From contig JAOTWC010000013.1 of assembly GCA_029863105.1 (NCBI GenBank), forward strand, positions 1 through 14,083: a stretch of DNA of 14,083 nucleotides, read 5' to 3'. This document shows positions 6,785 through 13,765 of the stretch, piece after piece (the stretch's first letter is position 1; every line of letters begins with the position of its first letter). Below the pieces are notes generated by a model. That model ran no database searches. It saw only the letters and a program-made list of their open reading frames with translations, and was not told the DNA's origin. Source of the DNA: Gemmatimonadota bacterium (GTDB lineage Bacteria; Gemmatimonadota; Gemmatimonadetes; Palauibacterales; Palauibacteraceae). A program made the translations under genes and the position numbers.

Positions 6785-7612
6785 ATGGATGAAGTCCTGG
6801 ACGCGGAGCTACTTGATGTTGCGCTGGCGGCGGCGGAGGCGGCGGCGGACGTCCACGCGGCGTTCGCGGGACGAATCGACCCATCATCGTGGCGGGAGAA
6901 AGGGCGCTCCGACTTCGTAACGGAAGTCGACCTTGAGGCCGAGAGGCGCATCCTGGAGACGATTCAGGCCCGGTTTCCCGGACACGCCATCCTGGCCGAA
7001 GAAGGGGGAGGGAGCGGGCCCAAGCCCCCTTCGAATGAATCGGTGCGGTGGATCATCGATCCTCTGGACGGCACGACGAATTGGCTCCACGGCTACCCGG
7101 AGTACGCGGTTTCGATCGCGGCACAGGATACCGATGGGCTGCGGGTCGGAGTCGTGCTGAACTCCGCGACCGGCGAGTGTTTCGAGGCCGCTCGGGGAGC
7201 GGGAGCGCGTCGCGACGGGGAGCCGATTCACGTATCAAACCTGTGCGAAGTCGGACTGGCTCTCGTCGGCACGGGGTTTCCGTTCAAGCGACTCGACCTG
7301 CTGCCGGCCTACCTGGAGAGTTTCGCGACAGTGCTGCGGGGCACCGCGGGTATCCGCCGGTCAGGCGCGGCAGCGCTCGATCTGTGCGACGTGGCGTGTG
7401 GGCGGCTCGACGCCTTTTTCGAATTTCATTTAATGCCCTGGGACGTGGCTGCAGGTGCGCTCATCGTAAGTGAGGCGGGCGGGCATTTCGACCGGCTCCC
7501 GGTCTCCGGCCTTCCGACACCGGACTGGGATCTGGCGAGCGGCGGCTTCGTGGCCGGAACTCCTGGCGTGTGGGATGCCTTCCGAGCGTTGCTGGCGGCG
7601 GCTACTTCGTAA
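6785..7612 (+). CDS. Inositol monophosphatase family protein (SuhB-like)
   Basis: Mg2+- and Li+-sensitive phosphatase of the IMPase/FBPase/CysQ superfamily, which dephosphorylates inositol 1-phosphate or related sugar or nucleotide phosphates. It is 275 aa, family-typical. Metal-binding residues are visible: Glu72/Glu73 in LAEEGG, Asp92 and Asp95 in WIIDPLDGTTNWLHG (89-103) and Asp220 in PWDVAAGALIVSEAGG. The ATG at 6785 (MDEVLDAELL) follows a GGGA about 8-9 bases upstream. The frame stays open further upstream, but that part lies in the trpS region and is not family sequence. It is the only plus-strand gene here. Its 3' end overlaps the DUF606 gene tail by 11 bp with no terminator hairpin. 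Whether it acts on inositol phosphate, histidinol phosphate or PAP cannot be decided. Confidence 0.92.
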   Translation: MDEVLDAELLDVALAAAEAAADVHAAFAGRIDPSSWREKGRSDFVTEVDLEAERRILETIQARFPGHAILAEEGGGSGPKPPSNESVRWIIDPLDGTTNWLHGYPEYAVSIAAQDTDGLRVGVVLNSATGECFEAARGAGARRDGEPIHVSNLCEVGLALVGTGFPFKRLDLLPAYLESFATVLRGTAGIRRSGAAALDLCDVACGRLDAFFEFHLMPWDVAAGALIVSEAGGHFDRLPVSGLPTPDWDLASGGFVAGTPGVWDAFRALLAAATS

Positions 7613-8039
7613 CGAGCCACACTCCCGCGAGCAACAAACCGAGACCGACCGCTCGAGCGGGATCCAGCAACCTGACCTCCAGCCCGAGAAGGCCGAAGTG
7701 GTCGAGTACGGCGCCGGCGACGAGCTGGGCGGCGATGAGCGGCGCCACCGTGTTCGCGAGGCCGATGCGCGGGATCGAGTAGGAAATCGCCGCGATCAGC
7801 ACCAGCCCCAGACCGCCGCTGAGCAACGCGTAGGCCGGTACCTCGCGCCATTTCGACAGGTGGCCGCCTCCCATGACCAGCAGCGGGATGCTGGCGATCA
7901 GCGCCCCGCCCAGGTGCACGACGAACGCGCTCTCCAGGCTTCCGATGCGCTGGCTCATCATGCTGGCCAACGGACTCTGGAGGCCGATCGCGAGTCCGCC
8001 GACGAACGCGATGGCCAGGGCCAGGAGCAGCGTCGTCAT
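7602..8039 (-). CDS. DUF606/YdcZ-type DMT family membrane transporter
   Basis: Small inner-membrane protein of 145 aa, the normal size for DUF606 members of the drug/metabolite transporter superfamily. About five hydrophobic segments are seen near residues 2-24, 36-57, 68-88, 92-112 and 126-144. Family-like motifs are HLGGAL (42-47), the PRIG segment (90-93), AAQLVAGAVLDHFGLLG (103-119) and a final LLLAGVWLV. The ATG at 8039 was chosen because the open frame upstream lies within pspA, is very basic and is not membrane-like. It follows the pspA stop by 13 nt, so it is likely cotranscribed with it. The substrate is unknown. Its tail converges with the phosphatase gene. Confidence 0.82.
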   Translation of the reverse strand: MTTLLLALAIAFVGGLAIGLQSPLASMMSQRIGSLESAFVVHLGGALIASIPLLVMGGGHLSKWREVPAYALLSGGLGLVLIAAISYSIPRIGLANTVAPLIAAQLVAGAVLDHFGLLGLEVRLLDPARAVGLGLLLAGVWLVTK

Positions 8040-8052
8040 CCAGGCTGGACCG

Positions 8053-8853
8053 TCATCCGTGCTGGTCTGCCTCGTCGATTTCGATCGCCTCCACCTCGGC
8101 GTCGATGACCTTTGCCGTCTCATCGTCATCCGCGGCTCCGAGAGCTTTCGGAGCCTCCTCTTCCGCCGGCCCCAGCAGTCCCATGTCGCGCTTCAGGGCC
8201 AGCAGGCGGTCCTCGACGTCGGCATCGCTGTCGCCACCCTCGAGCAGGGTGAACTCCCTGCTAAGGTCGTCGCCTTCCAGGTCCTCCGTGACTTCGGCGG
8301 CCGCGAGTGCCTTCCGCTCTGAGTCCTCGATCTTCTCCACCATCTGATCGAACGCGCGAAAAGCGCTCTTGTCCTGCAGGCCGGCCATCGTGTCATGAAT
8401 CCGGCGCTGAGCCTGCGCGCGCTTCTGCTTCGCAATCAGGAGGTTCTTCTTACGCTTCGCCTCTTCGATCTTTGAGTTGAGCTGGCGGAGCGAGTCCTTC
8501 AGCCGCTCCGTTTCTTCCCGATGCTTGCTCCACTGCTCTTCGAGCTCGGCTGCATTAGACGCATGCTCCTGACCACGAACCAGGGCCTGCTTCGCCAGGT
8601 CGTCCCGATCCTCGCGAACGGCCAGCCTGGCCCTCCGCTCCCACTCCCGGGCCTGTTTCCGCTCGTCCTCGACCTGCATGCGGAGCTTGCGCTCGTCGGC
8701 AATTGCGACAGCCACCTCCTGCTTGGCCTGCGCGAGCTGCTTGCGCATGTCCTCGATGACCTGAACAAGCATCTTTTCCGGATTCTCCGCCTTGGCGATC
8801 AGGTCGTTGATGTTCGACCTCAGGAGGCGGGAAAAGCGATCGAATATTCCCAT
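8053..8853 (-). CDS. pspA: PspA/IM30 (Vipp1-like) membrane-stress protein
   Basis: Peripheral inner-membrane protein of the ESCRT-III-like PspA/Vipp1 family, which coats and stabilises stressed membranes. It is 266 aa. The N-terminal amphipathic helix MGIFDRFSRLLRSNIN (1-16) is followed by AENPEKML (22-29), typical of the family. A long charged coiled coil spans about 25-185. DVEDRLLALKRDMGLLG (212-228) matches the usual end of the core. Residues 229-266 form a very acidic tail, so the protein is longer than E. coli PspA (222 aa) and more like Vipp1 in having a C-terminal extension. The ATG at 8853 starts 5 nt after the YbjN-like stop, without a strong Shine-Dalgarno, which suggests coupled translation. 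Confidence 0.93.
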   Translation of the reverse strand: MGIFDRFSRLLRSNINDLIAKAENPEKMLVQVIEDMRKQLAQAKQEVAVAIADERKLRMQVEDERKQAREWERRARLAVREDRDDLAKQALVRGQEHASNAAELEEQWSKHREETERLKDSLRQLNSKIEEAKRKKNLLIAKQKRAQAQRRIHDTMAGLQDKSAFRAFDQMVEKIEDSERKALAAAEVTEDLEGDDLSREFTLLEGGDSDADVEDRLLALKRDMGLLGPAEEEAPKALGAADDDETAKVIDAEVEAIEIDEADQHG

Positions 8854-8858
8854 GTCAA

Positions 8859-9242
8859 TCAGCCCGTGGTGAGATTGTCTTTATGTGCCGTCAGGGCGAG
8901 CGAGATGCTCTCGAACGAAGCCTGGAACTCCGAAAAATCCAGATTTTCGAGTTCCAGGGCATCGCCAAGCACGATCTCGCCATCCTCCAGGCCATACGAG
9001 CCGTGCACGAGCTCCGATGCATTCATCTCGAGCAACCGGCTGTACAGTTTCAGCCGCTCCGCATCTGTCTCCGGCGCCGGTTCCACGGCCGAACGCAGCA
9101 CGATGAGCGGCGGCGAGTAGCTGACGACCACCGACGAACGACCGGTCAGATCCGGGTCGATGATCCACAAGTTCTCGCCAATTTCCTCGTAATTCAGCTC
9201 CATCCGAATCATGAAGCTCTCGAAGTCGTCGCGACTTATCAT
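8859..9242 (-). CDS. YbjN/CesT-like small protein
   Basis: A 127-aa soluble protein with an alpha/beta pattern resembling the YbjN (sensory transduction regulator) / CesT type III chaperone-like fold. The N-terminal helix MISRDDFESFMIRMEL is followed by ENLWIIDPD (23-31), VVVSYSPPLIVLR (38-50), the helix RLLEMNASELVHGSYGLE (69-86) and GEIVLGDALELENLDF (88-103). It has no signal peptide or membrane segment. Its start overlaps the upstream PspB-like gene by ATGA, and pspA follows 5 nt after its stop, so the three are surely cotranscribed. It probably acts as a partner or regulator of PspA; that role comes from context. Related small PspA neighbours such as DUF2170 (YjfI) are an alternative family. 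Confidence 0.72.
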   Translation of the reverse strand: MISRDDFESFMIRMELNYEEIGENLWIIDPDLTGRSSVVVSYSPPLIVLRSAVEPAPETDAERLKLYSRLLEMNASELVHGSYGLEDGEIVLGDALELENLDFSEFQASFESISLALTAHKDNLTTG

Positions 9243-9511
9243 CCGATTCGATCCTCGGGTTCGGCGGATACCGGCAGCTCGGGCGATGCCTCGAGCAACC
9301 GAGTCAGGAAATCCTGTTTGTCCGCCAGTTCATGCACCTGGTCACTCAGGAGCTGCAGCTGCTCCTCGAGCCCAGCAATCCGCTGCGATCCCTCCTCGTC
9401 GTGATCCACCGAGGGTCGGGAAGCTCTCGATTCGATCGCCTTGCCGATCGCGTTGGCCAGCGGCGACAAAACAAACATGACGACGATGATCATCAGAATC
9501 CACGTCGGCAT
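9239..9511 (-). CDS. PspB-like membrane-anchored coiled-coil protein
   Basis: A 90-aa protein. One hydrophobic N-terminal segment (about 4-20, WILMIIVVMFVLSPLAN) is followed by a basic/polar linker and a heptad-like coiled coil (about 43-74, with RIAGLEEQLQLL and VHELADKQDFLTRLLE). It ends in an acidic, proline-rich tail. The order and size recall PspB (74 aa, TM then leucine-zipper helix), but the match is architectural rather than clear homology. The ATG at 9511 is chosen because the TM segment starts there. A GGGGAGG lies upstream with a rather long 12-nt spacing, and upstream in-frame sequence is not protein-like. Its stop overlaps the YbjN-like ATG by 4 bp, making it the first gene of the psp-like cassette. 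Confidence 0.68.
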   Translation of the reverse strand: MPTWILMIIVVMFVLSPLANAIGKAIESRASRPSVDHDEEGSQRIAGLEEQLQLLSDQVHELADKQDFLTRLLEASPELPVSAEPEDRIG

Positions 9512-9674
9512 AGCGTCTTCGAACCTCCCCGATGCACCTCGGATCCTCACGAAGCATCCTACGCACCCGGACACTTCGCAGTTTCGGGCCGCGTCCCACT
9601 CCGTACGGTAACGCCGAGCGAGCCGTTGTTCCAACACTTCGGCTGATCGGCTCGCGTCTCAGGTCATTAGCCCG
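9512..9674 (-). promoter_or_regulatory. Spacer between uvrA and the psp-like cassette, likely carrying the cassette promoter
   Basis: This 163-bp gap holds no convincing gene. On the minus strand a GG-N10-GC pattern (GG 9567-9566, GC 9555-9554; GGGTGCG...ATGCTT) resembles a sigma-54 -24/-12 element, about 43 nt before the cassette start. An overlapping TAGGAT (9561-9556) could instead be a -10 without a good -35. Both are weak, and chance matches are common at this GC content. Confidence 0.3.
9618..9655 (-). other. Inverted repeat after uvrA
   Basis: Perfect 8-bp arms GCGAGCCG (9655-9648) and CGGCTCGC (9625-9618) surround a 22-nt loop, 19 nt past the uvrA stop. There is no U-tract, so it is not a classical intrinsic terminator. 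It may mark or protect the uvrA mRNA end, or be chance. Confidence 0.35.
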
Positions 9675-12557
9675 TCAGCGAAGCACCTTATTCGCCGTCC
9701 GGTCCGACTGCCGCCCTCCGACAGGCCGCTTGGACGGTGGGTGGCGCATCAGGTGCCTGCCGAGGAAGTGTCCGGTGTGGCTCCCATCGGCGGCTGCAAC
9801 ATCCTCCGGTGTACCGCAGGCGACTACCGCACCGCCTTCGGATCCGCCGTCGGGCCCGAGGTCGATTACATGATCGGCCGTCTTGATCACGTCGAGATGA
9901 TGTTCGATCACGATCACGGTATTGCCAAGCTCGACCAGCCGGTGGAGCACTTCGAGCAGGATCCGGATATCGTCGAAATGCAGCCCGGTGGTCGGCTCAT
10001 CGAGGATATATACCGTCTGGCCGGTACCCCGCTTCGACAGTTCGGAGGACAACTTGACGCGCTGCGCTTCGCCGCCCGATAGCGTGGTCGCCGACTGGCC
10101 CAGGGTGATGTAGCCGAGACCTACGTCGGCAAGTGTCTGGAGACGCGATGCGACTCTCGGTATCGCATCGAAGAACTCACGGGCTTCGCTGACGGTCATC
10201 GACAATACGTCGGCGATGCTCCTCCCCTTGTAGAGAATTTCGAGCGTTTCGCGATTGTACCGACGGCCGCGGCACACGTCGCACGGTACGTACACGTCCG
10301 GAAGGAAGTGCATCTCGATCTTCACGAGACCGTCACCACGGCACGACTCGCAGCGCCCACCCTTCACGTTGAAGCTGAACCTGCCTGGCGTGTACCCCCG
10401 AATACGAGATTCCGGCAGACGCGAATACAACTCCCGGATCGGACCGAACAAGCCCGTGTAGGTAGCCGGGTTCGATCGTGGCGTACGTCCGATTGGACTC
10501 TGGTCGACATCGATCACCTTGTCGATCCATTCGACTCCTTCGATTTGGTCGTGATCTCCCGGCGCCTGCTTCGCCCGGTGGAGCTTCCGGGCAAGACCCC
10601 TCCAGAGTACGTCCTCCACGAGTGTCGACTTGCCGGAACCTGACACGCCGGTGACGGCGATGAATGTCCCGAGCGGAAACTCCACGTCGATTCCGCGGAG
10701 ATTGTGCTGGCGTGCGCCCCGCACGGTCAGGTGGTGACCGTTCCGGGCGGATCGCCGGACGGCGGGCACGGGGATCGAACGATCGCCACGCAGATAGGCT
10801 CCGGTGAGCGAGTCCTTGTGCGCCAGAAGATCCGCCACGGAGCCCGAAACGATGATCCGCCCGCCGTGGCGGCCCGCGCCCGGACCCATGTCGACGACAT
10901 GGTCCGCCGCCCGGATCGTGTCTTCGTCGTGCTCCACGACGAGGACCGTGTTGCCCAGATCCCTCAGAGTGCGGAGTGTGCCAAGCAGGCGCTGGTTGTC
11001 GCGTGGATGCAACCCGATGCTCGGCTCATCGAGCACGTACAGCACGCCCACGAGCCGGCTGCCGATCTGCGTGGCGAGCCGAATGCGCTGGGCTTCCCCG
11101 CCTGCCAGGGTGTCGGCCGATCGGCCCAGCGTGAGGTATCCCAGGCCAACCTCGTCGAGGAACCTGAGCCGATCGACGACTTCCTTGAGAATGGGTTCGG
11201 AGATCTCGACGTCGAGTCCGGCGAGCTCGATGTCATCGGCGATCCGAGTGAAGAACTCCAGTGCCTGACCCACCGGCCACTCGACGACATCTGCCAGCCC
11301 CCGATCCGCCACCGTAACCGCTCGACTCTCGGCTCGCAGGCGGCCACCCCCGCAATCCGTGCAAGTGCGTGCGGTCATGTAATCGTGTAGCGACCGCCGC
11401 ACCGACTCGCTCTCGGTGTCGTGGTACGCGATTCGGATGTGTTCCAGGTACCCCTCCCAGTCCAGCTCCGGATCCCCGAGCAGGACCGCCGTCCGTTGAT
11501 CGTCCGTCAGCTCACCCCAGGCCTGGTTCAGATCGAAGGCGTGCCTGGCTGCCAGTTTCGGAAGGACCACGCGCCGCAGACGGCCTGTCGGCGCGCCCCA
11601 GGCGAGCAACACCCCTTCCAGAATCGAGATACCCGGACCGCCCACGGCAAGGTCGAGGTTCGGCTCGAGTCGAACCCCGAGACCGTCGCATCCCTGGCAG
11701 GCCCCATATGGCGAATTGAAGCTGAATTGGCGCGGCTCGAGCTCGGGAATGCTGATGCCACACCCGACACAGGCGTAGTGCTCACTGAACAGATGTGTTT
11801 CTCGCGGCGCATCCGCTGTCGCGGTCTGGCGAACCACCTCCACGGTGCCATCCGCCATGCGCAGAGCGGTCTCGACCGATTCCGCGATCCGCTGACGGGC
11901 ATCCTCACGCAGGACGAGCCGATCTATCACGACCGCGATGTCGTGATTGGCCCGGCGATTGAGCGCCGGTGGATCACTCAGGTCGATCAGATCTCCGTCG
12001 ACGCGAGCGCGGACGAACCCCGCTTTCAGGGTACTGGCGAACAGGTCACGGAATTCGCCCCTGCGCCCTCTCACGAGCGGAGCGAGGACTTCGATCCTGC
12101 TCCCGGTCGGCCAGCCGGCGATCTGAGCCGCGATCTGGGTCGGCGAGCCGCGGCGGACCGGGCGTCCACACTCGGGACAATGCGGTGTGCCCGCCCTCGC
12201 CCACAGAAGTCGCAGGTAGTCATACACCTCTGTGACAGTGCCCACTGTGCTGCGCGGATTCCGCGTGGTGCCTCGCTGCTCGATCGCTATCGCCGGCGAC
12301 AGGCCGTCGATCTGGTCCACGTCCGGCTGCTCCATGACGCCGAGGAACTGCCGGGCATACGCCGACAAGGATTCCACGTAGCGGCGCTGGCCTTCCGCGT
12401 AGATGGTGTCGAACGCGAGCGATGACTTTCCCGAGCCGGAAAGACCCGTTATCACCGAGAGCGCGCCCCGCGGGAATGACACATCCACATCGCACAGGTT
12501 GTGCTCCCGCGCACCCCGCACGACGAGAAAGGTCCCGGCCCGATTCTCGCCGGTCAT
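9675..12557 (-). CDS. uvrA: Excinuclease ABC subunit A
   Basis: Dimeric ABC ATPase that finds bulky DNA lesions and loads UvrB in nucleotide excision repair. It is 960 aa, close to the usual 940. NBD-I has P-loop GLSGSGKSS (38-46) and the UvrB-binding region follows. Zinc site 1 is C263/C266...C287/C290. Signature I reads LAGGEAQRIRLA (484-495), with Ala where Ser is usual, and is followed by VLDEPSIGLH. NBD-II has GVSGSGKST (637-645). Zinc site 2 is C736/C739...C759/C762, then LSGGEAQRVKL (826-836) and ILDEPTTGLH. This full two-zinc layout is UvrA proper. The ATG at 12557 overlaps the lysA stop as ATGA; the longer open frame upstream lies inside lysA and is not UvrA-like. A basic tail of about 20 residues closes the protein. 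Confidence 0.97.
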   Translation of the reverse strand: MTGENRAGTFLVVRGAREHNLCDVDVSFPRGALSVITGLSGSGKSSLAFDTIYAEGQRRYVESLSAYARQFLGVMEQPDVDQIDGLSPAIAIEQRGTTRNPRSTVGTVTEVYDYLRLLWARAGTPHCPECGRPVRRGSPTQIAAQIAGWPTGSRIEVLAPLVRGRRGEFRDLFASTLKAGFVRARVDGDLIDLSDPPALNRRANHDIAVVIDRLVLREDARQRIAESVETALRMADGTVEVVRQTATADAPRETHLFSEHYACVGCGISIPELEPRQFSFNSPYGACQGCDGLGVRLEPNLDLAVGGPGISILEGVLLAWGAPTGRLRRVVLPKLAARHAFDLNQAWGELTDDQRTAVLLGDPELDWEGYLEHIRIAYHDTESESVRRSLHDYMTARTCTDCGGGRLRAESRAVTVADRGLADVVEWPVGQALEFFTRIADDIELAGLDVEISEPILKEVVDRLRFLDEVGLGYLTLGRSADTLAGGEAQRIRLATQIGSRLVGVLYVLDEPSIGLHPRDNQRLLGTLRTLRDLGNTVLVVEHDEDTIRAADHVVDMGPGAGRHGGRIIVSGSVADLLAHKDSLTGAYLRGDRSIPVPAVRRSARNGHHLTVRGARQHNLRGIDVEFPLGTFIAVTGVSGSGKSTLVEDVLWRGLARKLHRAKQAPGDHDQIEGVEWIDKVIDVDQSPIGRTPRSNPATYTGLFGPIRELYSRLPESRIRGYTPGRFSFNVKGGRCESCRGDGLVKIEMHFLPDVYVPCDVCRGRRYNRETLEILYKGRSIADVLSMTVSEAREFFDAIPRVASRLQTLADVGLGYITLGQSATTLSGGEAQRVKLSSELSKRGTGQTVYILDEPTTGLHFDDIRILLEVLHRLVELGNTVIVIEHHLDVIKTADHVIDLGPDGGSEGGAVVACGTPEDVAAADGSHTGHFLGRHLMRHPPSKRPVGGRQSDRTANKVLR

Positions 12558-13765
12558 GGCGCCGGCTCGCCGCGCCACAGATCCTCCAGCGACTCTCGTC
12601 TCCGGACGACGCGGAAGCGTCCGTTCTCGAGCATTACCTCGGCCGGTCGGGGCCTCGAGTTGTAGTTCGAAGCCATGACGAATCCGTAGGCACCGACGTC
12701 CCTGACGACAAGCAGATCTCCCGGTCGAACCTCGTGCAGCGACCGGTCGGTACCGATCACGTCGCCCGACTCGCACGTCGGCCCGAGAACGTCCACCGTC
12801 GCCGGTCCGGATGTTGCTCCGTCCAGCGCTTCGATGCGATGCTGGGCCCCGTACAGGGCGAACCGGGCGAAGTCGGTGAACCCGGCGTCACACACGAGAG
12901 CAGGCTTGCCTCCGTGCTCGCGGCGGTAGAGTACGCGCGTCACGAGGAATCCAGCTCGTGCCACGACCGATCGACCCGGCTCGAACCGACTGCTCAATCC
13001 CGTGCCCTCGAGCCGCCGATCCACCCGTTGAATCAGGGCGGAAGGATCCGGATCGTCGTCGGATTCGTAGTCGACGCCCAGCCCTCCACCGAGGTCGAAC
13101 TCCCTGACCGGCGTTCCGTGGGCCGCCAGCCGCTCCGCCAGATCCAGGAGGACGTCTAGCGCCCGATCCCACGGCTCGAGAGAACCGATGCCGGATCCGA
13201 GATGAACGGCAAGCACGTCCGGATCGAGACCGGGCGTGGCCGCGAGGCGGGACCATGCATCGACAACCTCCTCGGGAGCGTAACCGAACTTGGCGTCGGC
13301 TCGGCCCGTCTCGAGGGAAGGATGGGCGCCTGCCCGGATGCCGGGTCGCACTCGTAGTCCGACCCGGGTCGGAAGCGCGGGGTCGGCGGCTGCGACAGCG
13401 GCATCCACCTCGTGATCTGCCTGCAGCACGACAAGTGCCAGTCCGGATCCGATTCCCTCGGCCACGACGTCTGCTGACTTCGGCACGCCGCCGAGGAGGA
13501 TCCGTGTGCGCGGGAAACCAGCCCGTTCGGCCCGGGCGCGCTCGCCAGCGGTCGCCACCTCGATCCCGATGCCCGTGCCGCGCAGTCTGTCCAGGACGGC
13601 AAGGTTGGTATTCGCCTTGGCCGCGAAGTAGATACGGCCGGGATCCCCGGCAGCAGCCACCCAACGCCGGGTAGCCGTCTCCAGTGATTCTGCCGAATAG
13701 ACGTAGGTCGGCGTTCCTGCCGTGGCCGCGATCGCTTCGAGGAGTGTGCCCGACGGACGGCTCAT
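12554..13765 (-). CDS. lysA: Diaminopimelate decarboxylase
   Basis: PLP enzyme of the alanine-racemase-like fold III group, converting meso-diaminopimelate to lysine, the last step of the pathway. It is 403 aa, typical. The PLP lysine is Lys50 in YFAAKANTN, the stacking His is H188 in HLGSGIG, the phosphate loop is GGGLG (226-230), and EPGRSVV (262-268) follows. The dimer-partner catalytic Cys/Glu pair lies in GPTCESGD (328-335), and DVGAYGFVMASNYNSRPRPA (356-375) is the standard end motif. HLGSG replaces the more common HIGSQ, a mild change. Other fold III decarboxylases (ornithine/arginine, carboxynorspermidine) fit less well because of the CESGD and ASNYNSRPRPAE motifs. The ATG at 13765 overlaps the kinase stop by 4 bp. 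Confidence 0.94.
   Translation of the reverse strand: MSRPSGTLLEAIAATAGTPTYVYSAESLETATRRWVAAAGDPGRIYFAAKANTNLAVLDRLRGTGIGIEVATAGERARAERAGFPRTRILLGGVPKSADVVAEGIGSGLALVVLQADHEVDAAVAAADPALPTRVGLRVRPGIRAGAHPSLETGRADAKFGYAPEEVVDAWSRLAATPGLDPDVLAVHLGSGIGSLEPWDRALDVLLDLAERLAAHGTPVREFDLGGGLGVDYESDDDPDPSALIQRVDRRLEGTGLSSRFEPGRSVVARAGFLVTRVLYRREHGGKPALVCDAGFTDFARFALYGAQHRIEALDGATSGPATVDVLGPTCESGDVIGTDRSLHEVRPGDLLVVRDVGAYGFVMASNYNSRPRPAEVMLENGRFRVVRRRESLEDLWRGEPAP

Noticed and set aside
7649..7660. 12-bp palindrome CCGCTCGAGCGG after the phosphatase stop, considered as a terminator
   Set aside because: It has no loop or U-tract, lies within DUF606 coding sequence and is expected by chance at this GC content.
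8040..8129. 30-residue basic extension of the DUF606 protein
   Set aside because: It lies within pspA and would put a strongly charged stretch before the first membrane segment.
9512..9637. 42-residue extension of the PspB-like protein from a GTG
   Set aside because: The sequence is not protein-like, and the ATG at 9511 sits right before the membrane segment with a GGGGAGG upstream.
11421..12425. Plus-strand open frame of 334 codons opposite uvrA
   Set aside because: Antisense to the NBD-I part of UvrA, whose zinc and signature motifs prove the minus frame.
12558..12776. 73-residue N-terminal extension of UvrA
   Set aside because: Arg-rich and inside lysA; UvrA homology starts just after the ATG at 12557.
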